Part shown: piece by piece, positions 46,031 through 54,981 of the stretch | Numbering within the stretch: position 1 is the first letter of the stretch | How the letters are laid out: each line of letters begins with the position of its first letter | Assembly: GCA_937870585.1 (NCBI GenBank) | Contig: CALMZE010000212.1 | Location: forward strand, 18,057 to 82,056 | DNA: 64,000 bases | Direction of reading: 5' to 3' | From: an uncultured Sphingomonadales bacterium | Lineage (GTDB): Bacteria; Pseudomonadota; Alphaproteobacteria; Sphingomonadales; Sphingomonadaceae | Position numbers and translations under genes: made by a program | Notes under the pieces: generated by a model | Database searches by the model: none | Seen by the model: only the letters and a program-made list of their open reading frames with translations | Told to the model about the DNA's origin: nothing

Positions 46031-47362
46031 TCAACGCGCGGCAATCAGGTCTTTCAGCGCCCTTTCGATGAAGCGATCATCGGAATCGACGCGGCCGAGC
46101 ACGGCAACATGGCCTTCATCAACGCGACGGGCGACGAGAACGACGAATTCATCCTGCCCTTCCGATTCGACGATGCCACGCGGCGCCAGCGTACGCGCAC
46201 GCTCCACCACATGCGATTCGGCCTTGGCCTTGGGTTCGGGTCGGCGCAGCGCGCGCTCCGTCTTCACCAGCCCCTTCAGTCCACCGGAAAAGGCTTCCAC
46301 AAATCCTGCAAAATCACCTTCTGCCACATTGGCGCGCATCCCGTGCGCCAGCGCCAGCGCATATTCGGCCAAGCGGGTTTTGTCATAACCGACGCCAAAG
46401 ACGAGCTTCACAACCGGCGTCATCGGCGCGCGGGCTTGCGCCACGATCCCGCTGACTTCGAGCAGCTCCTCATATTCATCGACCCGATCCCGAGCGACGA
46501 GCGCGAAATCATAGGCCATGCCAAGCGCGCGGTAGAGCGATTGGTGGCCGCGCAAGCTGGCCTGCTGGGCTTCATCCGCCAGAAAACGTGCTGCTGCCAG
46601 CCAATCGGCCAGCGCATCATCATGATGCGGAACGGAGAGCCCCAGCTCTACCGGCGCGTCCTCATGCTCAACCAATTCCGGCTCTGCCTTGCCAAACACA
46701 TAGGTCGTTTCATCAAGCGAATCGCCGCGCGCATTGGGGCCATCAGCAAAGGCCGGCATCGGCGCTTCTACGGCACGCGGTGCCACAACCGGCTGTGCAG
46801 GCTCCAGCGCGCGGGCCACTTCGCCCTGCAACTGGCTGGTCAAAGCAGGGTCAGCCGCTTCCTTCCAGTTGATCACGCCATAGATGAAGTCGATCGTGTC
46901 ATCATCGGATGAGAACGGCATCAGAATGCCGCGATAGAGAATCTCGGAACCCGAATCATTGGTGAATTCCGCTTCAAAGCCAATCGGCGCGCGATTGGCG
47001 ATGATCTGCATGAAATGGTCCGTCAGGCGAGACAGCAGCGAACGCGGCGGAATCTGATCAATCGAATCAAGCCCCGGCGGCAGCTCGCACGCTTCACGCA
47101 GGCGGTGGCCCAGAAACGAAATGGAAGGATTTTCCACCCCGGCGGTAAAATCCATCAGCACCGAATTCGGGCCGAAATCGTCCAGATCGGTGGGGTTCAG
47201 GTCTTCAATCGACGGGTAAGCACGACCATCGAGCAGCGACACCCAGTAATTATAGGCGCGCACATGCATCCGCCGTTCGTCGGTACCGATGGCAGGCGGG
47301 GCTTCCATGGCCGCGTCATCCGCAACCTGCATCCCCCCGAAATGAGCCGAACCGTCCATCAT
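46031..47362 (-). CDS. PAS_5-like domain protein
   Basis: This 443-residue cytosolic protein has an N-terminal PAS_5-like domain (about residues 35-185: YNYWVSLLDGRAYPSIEDL, FLGHRLREACE, YRGILMPFSSDDDTIDFIYG), then an acidic, variable linker and a C-terminal helical region. PAS_5 proteins are common one-domain sensors in alphaproteobacteria; no output domain is recognised here. The start is ATG at 47362 with CAGGGG upstream; another ATG follows directly at 47359. It is divergent from tRNA-Thr. Confidence 0.65.
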   Translation of the reverse strand: MMDGSAHFGGMQVADDAAMEAPPAIGTDERRMHVRAYNYWVSLLDGRAYPSIEDLNPTDLDDFGPNSVLMDFTAGVENPSISFLGHRLREACELPPGLDSIDQIPPRSLLSRLTDHFMQIIANRAPIGFEAEFTNDSGSEILYRGILMPFSSDDDTIDFIYGVINWKEAADPALTSQLQGEVARALEPAQPVVAPRAVEAPMPAFADGPNARGDSLDETTYVFGKAEPELVEHEDAPVELGLSVPHHDDALADWLAAARFLADEAQQASLRGHQSLYRALGMAYDFALVARDRVDEYEELLEVSGIVAQARAPMTPVVKLVFGVGYDKTRLAEYALALAHGMRANVAEGDFAGFVEAFSGGLKGLVKTERALRRPEPKAKAESHVVERARTLAPRGIVESEGQDEFVVLVARRVDEGHVAVLGRVDSDDRFIERALKDLIAAR

Positions 47363-47517
47363 TACCAAACCCCTGCACGGAAAATGAAATCTGCAAGCCG
47401 TGTCATGCACCGATATGGTTGACGAACAGTTAAGATTGGCAGCCCAAAGCCCGCGCGCACCAAAGGGGGATTGCGCAGCGCGTAAGACGCTGGTAACGGC
47501 CCCGCCAATCGGGTTTA

Positions 47518-47593
47518 GCCGCTTTAGCTCAGTTGGTAGAGCATCGCATTCGTAATGCGGGGGTCACAGGTTCGAGTCCTGTAAGCGGCACCA
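47518..47593 (+). tRNA. tRNA-Thr (anticodon CGT)
   Basis: A 76-base cloverleaf: acceptor stem GCCGCTT / AAGCGGC, anticodon stem TCGCA / TGCGG around the loop TTCGTAA, T-loop GTTCGAGTC, discriminator A and an encoded CCA at 47591-47593. Confidence 0.97.
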
Positions 47594-47622
47594 TCTCCCT
47601 GTCCCCGGATCCCCCTAATCAA

Positions 47623-47652
47623 CCGCACCGCCATTGCGACGGGCCGGTGCGG
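47623..47652 (+). terminator. Hairpin downstream of tRNA-Thr
   Basis: An 8-bp stem CCGCACCG / CGGTGCGG with a 14-base loop, 30 bases after the tRNA. The following bases are only moderately T-rich (CTCTTTC). Confidence 0.35.
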
Positions 47653-47775
47653 ACCGGGCTCTTTCATGCATTGATCTCAAGCAAAGCCTGGCAATGACCT
47701 GCCCCTATGCTCATGCCTTTGAGTTTGCCGCATTTCTCTTGTCATCGGCAAGCCGCACAGGATAGGCAGCCGATC

Positions 47776-48459
47776 ATGAAGCAATCCTCTGTTGCCCGTG
47801 TGTTGATCGTCGAAGACGATATGTTGGTGCGGGAAGGGCTTGCGGGGTTGCTGGCCGACTGTGCGGACCTTGTGGTCGATGCCGCAGTGGCTTGCGTGCG
47901 CGATGCGCTGGCGGCGCTGCCATCCGCGCCCGGCCTGATCCTGCTCGACCTGTGCCTGCCCGATGGAGAGGGCATAGACGTGATCCGCGCTGTGCGGACG
48001 GACCCGACACTGGCAGGGACGCGTATTCTGGTGCTCAGCCTGTTCAACGATGAAGGCCGGGTGCTGGGCGCGCTGGGTGCGGGAGCGGACGGCTATCTGC
48101 TCAAGGATTGCGAGCCGGACATGCTGCGCCAGAGCATCCGGGCCACACTGGCCGGAGAAACGCCGATCAGCCCGGCCGCAGCGGCACACCTGCTCCGCCA
48201 GTTCCGGGCGGCACCCGAAGTCCTGAAAGGCGAAAGAAAGGCTGCAAGTGGCGAAGCGCTTTCTCCCCTGACTGCGCGCGAGATTGATCTGCTGAAGCTT
48301 CTTGCCAAGGGGCTGAGCTATGTGGATGCCGCCGCGACGATGGGCATTTCCAGCCATACTGTTCATGATCACGTGAAGAATATTTACCGCAAGCTGGACG
48401 TGAATTCGCGCGGCGAAGCCGTGTTTGAGGCGGTTTCGATGGGAGTGATCAGCCTGTGA
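47776..48459 (+). CDS. NarL/LuxR-family response regulator
   Basis: This 227-residue regulator has an N-terminal receiver domain (acidic VEDD, phospho-acceptor Asp58 in LLDLCLPDG, Lys110 in GYLLKD) and a C-terminal LuxR helix-turn-helix (LTAREIDLLKLLAKG, HTVHDHVKNIYRKLDV). Its GTGA overlap with the downstream kinase gene makes a two-component operon. The curli genes follow, so it may control them; this is inferred from position. The ATG at 47776 matches the receiver start; weak ribosome site. Confidence 0.9.
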   Translation: MKQSSVARVLIVEDDMLVREGLAGLLADCADLVVDAAVACVRDALAALPSAPGLILLDLCLPDGEGIDVIRAVRTDPTLAGTRILVLSLFNDEGRVLGALGAGADGYLLKDCEPDMLRQSIRATLAGETPISPAAAAHLLRQFRAAPEVLKGERKAASGEALSPLTAREIDLLKLLAKGLSYVDAAATMGISSHTVHDHVKNIYRKLDVNSRGEAVFEAVSMGVISL

Positions 48460-50387
48460 GCCGGTTTCTGGAACGATTGAACGACACGCGCTTTGCTTGG
48501 CTGGCTCTGGTGCTGCTGGTGGCTGCGATACAGGCGAGCTTCTGGTGGCTCTCGGCCAGCTTGCAACAACCGGCCCTGCCCAAATCTGCCGTTCTGCCCT
48601 ATGATGTCCGCGCGGTAACAGTTGTCCCGCTGGACCGCGCAGAGGCCCCGGCACAGCTTGGCCCGATGCCCGCCGCGCCCATAGCCAAAGAGGCTCGACT
48701 GCCGTTGGTTCCGCCCGAAACGCTCCGCAACGCCTGTGTGCGGGGCACGCCGGGCAAGGTGGCGCGTGTGCATTTCAGCAAGGAGATCGCACCAGCGCAT
48801 GGGCCACAGGCGCTGGTGGTGCTTTTTGCGGCAGATAATGTCGCACCCTATGTCAACGGCGCGCGTCTGGCCCCACCACGCGGCAAGTTTGACGCGCAAC
48901 CTTCGCGTGACGGGCGCATGTTCTGGCTGCTCGACGTGCCTGACCGGATGTTGCAACCGGGGATCAATCAGTTCGACCTGATCGTGGCGCATAATGGCTG
49001 CCTGCCGATCATCACGAATGCCATGTTTGGCGAACGCGCGATACTGGAGCAGGTTCATGCCAAGGCTGCGCAGCTTCGAGAGGTTGTCCCCAACCTTGCC
49101 GTCGGGTTGACGCTGTTCGTGGGGCTTGCTGTGTTCCTGTTGCTGCCGATTGCGGAAGACCGGCGGCTGATCCTCTCTTTCACCGCCATGATGGTCTCAA
49201 CGGCGCTGCGATCCTATTATCCCTTATGGAATGACTGGCGGTTCGATCAGGCGGATTATGCGGCCGTCGGCGCGACTGTTTCCATCCTCAACGGTGCGGC
49301 ATTTGCCTGGTTTGCGCATGTGCTGGCAGTGCCACATTGGCGGCGTGCGGAGGCCGCACTGGGGCTCGCAACGCTGGCGCATCTCGCCATTGTTATCTGG
49401 GCATGGTGGCAAGGGCACACTGCGGTTCAAACCTATATCGATGTTGGCTTCCTGTTTGTGACGGCGCTCTATGCGGGGCTGGTCCTGATCCTCTGGTTCC
49501 GCCGCGCCCCGAAAGACGCGCTTTGGCCGCTCGCGATTTTCTCCATCTATGTGGCGATGACGGTGTGGACCCAGATCATGTCCTGGTTGCTGATCCCGAT
49601 GAGCTTCAACCTCCGCCATCTGATGCCCTTCTATCTGGCGATCGGCCTTGGGATGCTGATGCTCTATCGGGGCTATAACATGTACCGCGCTGCAGAAGCC
49701 GCACGCAGTTCACTGGCCGAACAGGTCAAGGAAAAGGAGAGCGAAATCCGCGCCTCCTATCTCCGGCTGCGTGAGCAGGAGCGGGTCAACGCCATTCAGC
49801 ATGAACGGCAGCGCCTGATTTCTGACATGCACGACGGGGTGAGCGGCCAGCTGACGGGACTTTTGATGCTGGTGCGCGGAGACCGCTATGATGCCACGCA
49901 ATTGCCGGGCCGCGTGCAGGCGATCATCACCGATTTGCGGCTGATCATCGATTCGATGGACAGCACCGGCGACACGTTGAGCGAGGCGATGGACACCTTT
50001 CGAGATCGCGTGCTGGCACGAATGCCGACCACCGGCGTCTCATTCGAATGGGATGATCGTCTGCCCAAAGGCACAGCAGGACTGGCCGTTGAAGGCATTT
50101 TGCAGCTCTATCGCTTCTTGCAGGAGGCGATAGCCAATGTCCTCAAACATGCCAGCGCTAACCGTGCGGTCATTGCCATCGCGATGGACGAAGGCGGGGC
50201 CGTGCTCAACCTTTCCGTCAGCGATAATGGACGGGGCCTGTCTGCGGATGCAGCGGAGGGGCCGGGGCGCGGACTCGAAACGATGCGCCGCCGCATTGCC
50301 CAACTCGGCGGTATGCTGACCATAGCGCCATCATCGAGCGGGGGCACGACGGTTACAGCACGCGTTCCGCTCAACCCTGCCGCATAG
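48456..50387 (+). CDS. Membrane histidine kinase, 7TM-DISM-like sensor with HisKA_3
   Basis: This 643-residue kinase has one N-terminal transmembrane helix, a periplasmic domain of about 160 residues, then seven predicted transmembrane helices (about 205-410), a coiled coil, the dimerisation/phosphoacceptor helix with His459 in DMHDGVSGQL, and a HATPase_c domain (EAIANVLKHA, VSDNGRGL). It is the NarX/DegS-type partner expected for a LuxR-family regulator. It starts with GTG at 48456 overlapping the regulator stop. The DISM-type sensor suggests a carbohydrate or small-molecule ligand. Confidence 0.88.
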   Translation: MSRFLERLNDTRFAWLALVLLVAAIQASFWWLSASLQQPALPKSAVLPYDVRAVTVVPLDRAEAPAQLGPMPAAPIAKEARLPLVPPETLRNACVRGTPGKVARVHFSKEIAPAHGPQALVVLFAADNVAPYVNGARLAPPRGKFDAQPSRDGRMFWLLDVPDRMLQPGINQFDLIVAHNGCLPIITNAMFGERAILEQVHAKAAQLREVVPNLAVGLTLFVGLAVFLLLPIAEDRRLILSFTAMMVSTALRSYYPLWNDWRFDQADYAAVGATVSILNGAAFAWFAHVLAVPHWRRAEAALGLATLAHLAIVIWAWWQGHTAVQTYIDVGFLFVTALYAGLVLILWFRRAPKDALWPLAIFSIYVAMTVWTQIMSWLLIPMSFNLRHLMPFYLAIGLGMLMLYRGYNMYRAAEAARSSLAEQVKEKESEIRASYLRLREQERVNAIQHERQRLISDMHDGVSGQLTGLLMLVRGDRYDATQLPGRVQAIITDLRLIIDSMDSTGDTLSEAMDTFRDRVLARMPTTGVSFEWDDRLPKGTAGLAVEGILQLYRFLQEAIANVLKHASANRAVIAIAMDEGGAVLNLSVSDNGRGLSADAAEGPGRGLETMRRRIAQLGGMLTIAPSSSGGTTVTARVPLNPAA

Positions 50388-50393
50388 CTCACC

Positions 50394-50407
50394 CCCCCAT
50401 ATGGGGG
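50394..50407. promoter_or_regulatory. Palindrome upstream of csgF, candidate operator
   Basis: CCCCCATATGGGGG is a perfect 14-bp palindrome directly after the kinase stop and 81 bases upstream of csgF. It could be the binding site of the adjacent LuxR-type regulator, or a weak terminator of the kinase gene. Confidence 0.4.
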
Positions 50408-50488
50408 ATTGTCCAAACGCGTTCCCATCATCAATTGCGTCCGCACCGGCGGCCTGTGGAGGCTGAACCGGATCGGAAGGAATTCGTG

Positions 50489-50932
50489 ATGAGCTTTCCT
50501 AACTCGCCCCGTCTTTCAGGGGTAAAACATCTGGTGGCCGCTTGTCTCATCTGGACAGGCCAAAGCGCCATAGCGTCCGATATTGTCTATACGCCGGTCA
50601 ATCCGGCCTTTGGTGGCAATCCTTTCAACGGTGCGCAACTGCTGGCCGTGGCGAACGCGCAGACAACCTACAAAGACCCCAACGCAACCAATACCAGCGA
50701 TCCTTCTGCGCAGTTCCTGCGGACGCTGCAAAGCCGTTTGCTCTCCACGCTTGCGGGCCAGATCACTGATGTGATCTTTGGCGATGCGGCAAGCGAGAGC
50801 GGCCTGATCAAGTTTGGCGATCAGGAAATCTCTTATGTGCGCGGGCTGGAATCGGTCACGCTCACCATTTCCAACGCAGCCGATGGCAGCGTGACGGAAA
50901 TCATCGTGCCGCTGCTCACCGGGGGGCAGTGA
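50489..50932 (+). CDS. csgF: Curli assembly protein CsgF
   Basis: This 147-residue secreted protein has a signal peptide (to about ASA, residue 29) and the conserved CsgF N-terminus VNPAFGGNPFNGAQLLAVANAQ region (E. coli: NPNFGGNPNNGAFLL), followed by TYKDP. CsgF caps the CsgG pore and couples nucleation to secretion. The ATG at 50489 follows GGAAGGA. The csgG ribosome site lies in its last codons. Confidence 0.92.
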   Translation: MSFPNSPRLSGVKHLVAACLIWTGQSAIASDIVYTPVNPAFGGNPFNGAQLLAVANAQTTYKDPNATNTSDPSAQFLRTLQSRLLSTLAGQITDVIFGDAASESGLIKFGDQEISYVRGLESVTLTISNAADGSVTEIIVPLLTGGQ

Positions 50933-50934
50933 CC

Positions 50935-51879
50935 ATGGCCGCCACTGGCATGACCCGCGCAGCGATGGCGACGCTCGGCGCGCTGGCGCTGACCGGATGC
51001 GCCGCGCACAACCCCAAATCATGGGGAGAAGCCAAGCCAACGCTGGCCACGCCCAAAACCTTGCAACTCCGCGCGCTGCCCGCGCCTGCGGGCAAGGTCG
51101 CGGTTGCGGTCTATGGCTTTACCGATCAGACCGGCCAGTTCCGGCAAGGAGACGGCGTGCAGACGCTCTCCCGCGCAGTGACGCAGGGCGCAACCTCAAT
51201 CCTCGTCAAATCCTTGCAGGAAGCCGGAAATCGCAGCTGGTTCACGGTGATAGAGCGCGAGCGGCTGGACAATCTGATGCGCGAACGCGCGGTCATCCGC
51301 GAAATGCGCTCCGCCTATCTGGGAGAGGCGAAGGTCAACCCCGCCGCATTGCCGCCCTTGCTGTTTGCGGGCGTTCTGCTGGAAGGCGGCATCATCGGCT
51401 ATGACACCAACACCAAGAGCGGCGGCGTGGGCGCGCGCTTTCTGGGCATTGGCGGCAATGCCCAATATCGAGAAGACACGGTGACGGTCTATCTGCGCGC
51501 GGTGAGCGTGAAGACGGGCGAGGTGCTCGCCAATGTCAGCGTGCGCAAGACGATTTCCTCGGTCGGGCTTGGGGCCAGTGCATTCCGCTATGTCTCGTTC
51601 AAGGATCTGCTCGAAGCCGAAAGCGGCGTTGCCTACAACGAGCCCGATGAGCTCGCGCTCCAGCAGGCGATTGAGGAGGCCGTTTATGGCCTGATCGTCG
51701 AAGGCGCGGAGCAGGATTTGTGGTGCTTCACGGCCGATGCAGCAACAGTGAGCACCATTCTCTCAACTTACCATGTCCGCCGAGACGGCAAACAGGCTTC
51801 GGCCCTTGCTGACCCGGGCGGACCAACACCCCGCGGAGCGTGCCCGTCAGCCCCGGCTGCATCCGGCACTGCTCAATGA
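50935..51879 (+). CDS. csgG: Curli secretion pore lipoprotein CsgG
   Basis: This 314-residue lipoprotein (lipobox LTGC, Cys22) has the CsgG core: VAVAVYGFTDQTGQFR, FTVIERERLDNLMRERAVIR, LLFAGVLLEGGIIGYDTNTK and ALQQAIEEAVYGLIVEG. It forms the nonameric outer membrane channel for curlin export. The C-terminal 35 residues are Pro/Ala-rich and extend past the usual CsgG end. The start is ATG at 50935 with a G6 Shine-Dalgarno; a GTG at 50929 overlapping the csgF stop is less well spaced. Confidence 0.93.
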   Translation: MAATGMTRAAMATLGALALTGCAAHNPKSWGEAKPTLATPKTLQLRALPAPAGKVAVAVYGFTDQTGQFRQGDGVQTLSRAVTQGATSILVKSLQEAGNRSWFTVIERERLDNLMRERAVIREMRSAYLGEAKVNPAALPPLLFAGVLLEGGIIGYDTNTKSGGVGARFLGIGGNAQYREDTVTVYLRAVSVKTGEVLANVSVRKTISSVGLGASAFRYVSFKDLLEAESGVAYNEPDELALQQAIEEAVYGLIVEGAEQDLWCFTADAATVSTILSTYHVRRDGKQASALADPGGPTPRGACPSAPAASGTAQ

Positions 51880-51922
51880 TTGTCGCATCCTGAAACGTCT
51901 CATTTCTGAACTGGAGACATTT

Positions 51923-52915
51923 ATGACCCGTTACAAGCACTCCATTCTCCTCCTCCCGCTGCTGGTTCTGGCAACACCAGCGCTGGCTCAAGGCCCCAGC
52001 AGCACCATCGTCCAGCACGGACTCAACAATGGTGCCACCATCAGTCAAACCGATGGCGGCAGCGTGACGGCTGAAATCGTCCAGTCTGGCGAAAATCTTG
52101 CGGCGACGATCACGCAGCATTGGGACCGTACAGGCCTGTTCCCGGACGTGGCAAACACGGCATCGATCAACCAGTCCGGCGGGCTCAACACTGCCACGAT
52201 CGAACAGGCATTCAGCAACGATGGAGACGCGAACGAAGCGGTCATTGGCCAAGGTGCATCCAGCAATCTTGCGACCATTGAACAGGATGCAGGCATTAAT
52301 TCCGCGCGCATCAACCAGAGTTCCGGTTCAAATCTGGCGACTGTCAGCCAGCAGCTGTCTCTTGCTGACGGGGCCAATCTGGTCATTATTGATCAGGCCG
52401 GGATCGGCTCGAACACCGCCAACGTTTCCCAGTTCGCCTACGCGGGTACAACGCATATCGTGCAGAATTCATCCTTCAGCACTGCAGACGTTGAACAGTA
52501 TAATGGTGGCCATGATGCCCAGATTCGACAATCTGGCGCGCTTCAAACGGCAGAAATCTTGCAATTGGTGCCCGACGTTCATGGCAGAGGCGCCGTGTCC
52601 ACGGTTAACCAGAATGGCATTGGCAATTCCGCTGTCACCACTCAGAGTGAAACCAGCTACTCTTCCGAAATCACTCAGGATGGAAGTGGCAACAGTGCCA
52701 CCGTTGAGCAACACCTCGAAACCGGCTCGCTGCTCATCCAGCAATTCGGATCGAACAACATCGCGACGGCTGAGTTCGAGAATAGCGCGGTTTCGTCCGC
52801 CAATATTCGCCAAGAGGGCGAGGACCATATTGCCAAATTTGTGAACAACTCTTCGCTTTCGGATACGTATATTGCCCAATATGGCACCGGGCATATCGCC
52901 ACCGTGACGCAGTAG
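51923..52915 (+). CDS. Large curlin-repeat protein
   Basis: This 330-residue secreted protein has a signal peptide (to ALAQ, residue 23) and many imperfect curlin-type repeats of about 20-25 residues ending in Ala-x-(Ile/Val)-x-Gln, e.g. NTATIEQ, NLATIEQ, NLATVSQ, NSATVEQ, HIATVTQ. Such Gln/Asn-rich repeats stack into amyloid. It is about twice the length of E. coli CsgA/CsgB (151 residues) and may be the nucleator or a second fibre subunit. The ATG at 51923 follows CTGGAGAC. Confidence 0.85.
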   Translation: MTRYKHSILLLPLLVLATPALAQGPSSTIVQHGLNNGATISQTDGGSVTAEIVQSGENLAATITQHWDRTGLFPDVANTASINQSGGLNTATIEQAFSNDGDANEAVIGQGASSNLATIEQDAGINSARINQSSGSNLATVSQQLSLADGANLVIIDQAGIGSNTANVSQFAYAGTTHIVQNSSFSTADVEQYNGGHDAQIRQSGALQTAEILQLVPDVHGRGAVSTVNQNGIGNSAVTTQSETSYSSEITQDGSGNSATVEQHLETGSLLIQQFGSNNIATAEFENSAVSSANIRQEGEDHIAKFVNNSSLSDTYIAQYGTGHIATVTQ

Positions 52916-52934
52916 GCCCAAGGAGCACCAATCC

Positions 52935-53495
52935 ATGAAACACTCAGTCTCCACAGCGGCGCTGGCAGCCTGTGCCTCGCTCTGCCTCGCTCAGCCTGCA
53001 TGGGCGGACAACAGCCTGATCACGGTCGAACAAATTGGTGGTGCCAGCACGGCCACGGTCACCCAGAATGGCCCTGCCAAGGTCGCGCTGGTCTACCAGA
53101 ACGGTGGCGGAAATCAGGCCACTGTCAGCCAGACAACCTTTTCGGGAGGCTATGTTGATCTCGACACAACAGGCAATGGCAATGTGGCGCATGTGACACA
53201 GGCGGGCGAGCTGTTCGCAGTCAGCTCCAACACAGCCACGCTGACGCAATCTGGCGATCACAACACTCTTGATCTGGTGCAGGATGCCTGGGCCGGATCG
53301 CTCAACAGCGTGACGGTTCACCAGTCCGGGAACGACAATTTCGCGAACCTGCGGCAAACCGGGGCTGACAATGACCTGGCGCTGACTCAGGACTATGGCA
53401 CCAACTGGGCCGAAATTACGCAGACCGGCATCAACCAGTCGATCGCCGTAACCCAGGCTGGCGGGGCCAGCGTCACCATCTCCCAGACCCAATGA
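52935..53495 (+). CDS. Curlin (CsgA/CsgB-like) fibre subunit
   Basis: This 186-residue secreted protein has a signal peptide (to AWA, residue 24) and about seven curlin repeats with spaced Gln/Asn/Gly, e.g. STATVTQNG, NQATVSQ, NTATLTQSGDHN, QTGADNDLALTQ and SVTISQTQ at the very end. Length and regularity are closer to the canonical fibre subunit than the neighbouring 330-residue protein. The ATG at 52935 follows AAGGAGC. Its TGA overlaps the next ATG (ATGA). Confidence 0.88.
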   Translation: MKHSVSTAALAACASLCLAQPAWADNSLITVEQIGGASTATVTQNGPAKVALVYQNGGGNQATVSQTTFSGGYVDLDTTGNGNVAHVTQAGELFAVSSNTATLTQSGDHNTLDLVQDAWAGSLNSVTVHQSGNDNFANLRQTGADNDLALTQDYGTNWAEITQTGINQSIAVTQAGGASVTISQTQ

Positions 53496-53950
53496 CCGTC
53501 TCCCCCGTCCTGCTGCTTGCCGCCGCGGGCGGGGGGGCGGGGTCGGTTGAACCCCGCCAGAACGCTCCCGCAAAAGCCCGGGCATCTGCCGGGATCGAAC
53601 AATTGCCGGTGGTCGGTGCGGGACAAGGCTTGGCTCTGCCCCGCACCGCCACTCCTGCCATATCGCGCGCGGAACAGGTCTCCAACCCCCGCCCCGCGCC
53701 ACTGCCCGCGCAAGAGTCCTTGTTGCAGCCCGATGAAACGGCGGCAGATGTGGCACTCTATCGGAAGATCCAGTCTGCCTGGGTGCAGTTGCGAGCAGCC
53801 GGCGCGCACCCCACGCAAGAGGCGTTGACGCAGATGGTGGGACCAGAAGCGCTATCCGCTTTCCTGATGCGTTTTCCTGGCGCCGAAGCCATTGTTTCCG
53901 GCCAGACCGACCAATGGCCGCTGGCTCCCATCGAGCCGCGCCCAGACTGA
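53492..53950 (+). CDS. Unrecognised curli-operon protein
   Basis: This 152-residue protein is translationally coupled to the curlin gene (ATGA overlap). It starts with a short hydrophobic stretch (MTVSPVLLLAAAGGGAG) that could be a weak export signal, continues with a Pro/Ala-rich, likely unstructured part (about residues 20-80) and ends in a helical domain (YRKIQSAWVQLRAAGAHPTQ to FLMRFPGAE). It does not look like CsgE, CsgC or CsgH. Its position suggests an accessory, chaperone or anchoring role in curli formation; nothing in the sequence proves it. Confidence 0.6.
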   Translation: MTVSPVLLLAAAGGGAGSVEPRQNAPAKARASAGIEQLPVVGAGQGLALPRTATPAISRAEQVSNPRPAPLPAQESLLQPDETAADVALYRKIQSAWVQLRAAGAHPTQEALTQMVGPEALSAFLMRFPGAEAIVSGQTDQWPLAPIEPRPD

Positions 53951-53966
53951 CACGCAGACGCCGCTC

Positions 53967-54875
53967 TCAAATCCATCCGTGCGCGCGATACCAGTCGGCT
54001 GTGGCTTTCAGGCCTTCATGCGTTTCCACCTGGGGCGTCCAGAGTGAGGCGGGCGGTCGCGCATCTGGGGTGATCACCCAATCGGGATGGCAGAAATAGG
54101 CGGCCCGGTCTGCGGTGAGTTTAGCCTTGTCTCCGCGCCACAGCCGGTCTGCCCGCGCGCCGAGGCGGACGATGGAGGCAGGCAGCGAAAGCGCCAGAAC
54201 CCGGCGGCCCATTGCGGCCCCGATCGCGCGGCCATAGCCTTCATGAGTCCAGCCGCCGGGAACCCCGTCGTCCGCTTCATAGATGTGCCCTGCTGCTTCG
54301 AGCGCGGCAATCAGCGCGAGCAACAGCCGGGCCAGATCGCCGACTTCAAGCAGAGAGAGGCGGCCATGCGGCGGCAGCGGCATGATGCCCATCTTTGCCG
54401 CCTTGAACAGATCGAGTTGATCCAGATCGCCGGGGCCGTAAATCGCAGGCGGTCGCACCATCGTCCAGTCAAGCCCGCTCGCGGCCACACGCGTTTCAGC
54501 CTCCGCCTTGGACCAGCCATAAACCGAGAGCGCAGGCTCGCGCGCGGAGAGCGAAGAGACATGGATGAACCGGCGGATGCCCGCTTGTGCCGCCGCCGCC
54601 AGCATCGCTTCCGTGCCGGTGATATTGCCCGCAATGAAGCCTTCCCGTGTGGGGGTGTTGACCACACCTGCCACATGGATGACCGCCTCTGCGCCCTCCA
54701 TCAACGCCAACAGGCTGGCGGGATCATCAAGCGCACCGGGCACCCAAATGACGCCGGGCTGATCGGGTTGGAGACGCCTTGCAAGAGCCCGCACCTGATG
54801 GCCCTGCGCCAAAGCGAGCCGGATCAGTGTCTTCCCAACAAAACCCGTGCCGCCGGTGATGGCGAGGGTAGTCAT
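53967..54875 (-). CDS. NAD(P)-dependent epimerase/dehydratase family protein
   Basis: This 302-residue extended SDR has the cofactor motif TGGTGFVG at the N-terminus, VIHVAGVV and a catalytic YGWSK (Tyr-x3-Lys) with Ser in HVSSLSA. Members act on nucleotide sugars, sterol-like or complex I-related (NDUFA9-like) substrates; this one resembles the last group. The start is ATG at 54875, with GTG at 54881 as alternative. It ends 17 bases from the converging curli operon. Confidence 0.8.
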   Translation of the reverse strand: MTTLAITGGTGFVGKTLIRLALAQGHQVRALARRLQPDQPGVIWVPGALDDPASLLALMEGAEAVIHVAGVVNTPTREGFIAGNITGTEAMLAAAAQAGIRRFIHVSSLSAREPALSVYGWSKAEAETRVAASGLDWTMVRPPAIYGPGDLDQLDLFKAAKMGIMPLPPHGRLSLLEVGDLARLLLALIAALEAAGHIYEADDGVPGGWTHEGYGRAIGAAMGRRVLALSLPASIVRLGARADRLWRGDKAKLTADRAAYFCHPDWVITPDARPPASLWTPQVETHEGLKATADWYRAHGWI

Positions 54876-54886
54876 TCCCACTGGCT

Positions 54887-54967
54887 CGTCACCCCCGCGC
54901 AGGCGAGGGGTGGGGTCAGGGCTGAGGCCTCGCTCTCAAAGCGGCCCCCGCCTGCGCGGGGGCGACG
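54887..54967. repeat. R4 dispersed palindromic repeat
   Basis: The arm CGTCACCCCCGCGCAGGCG faces CGCCTGCGCGGGGGCGACG around a 40-base centre. It is found once here. The arms are much more GC-rich than R1-R3. It lies between proB and the epimerase-like gene. Confidence 0.65.
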
Positions 54968-54981
54968 GCTGGATTTCCGTG

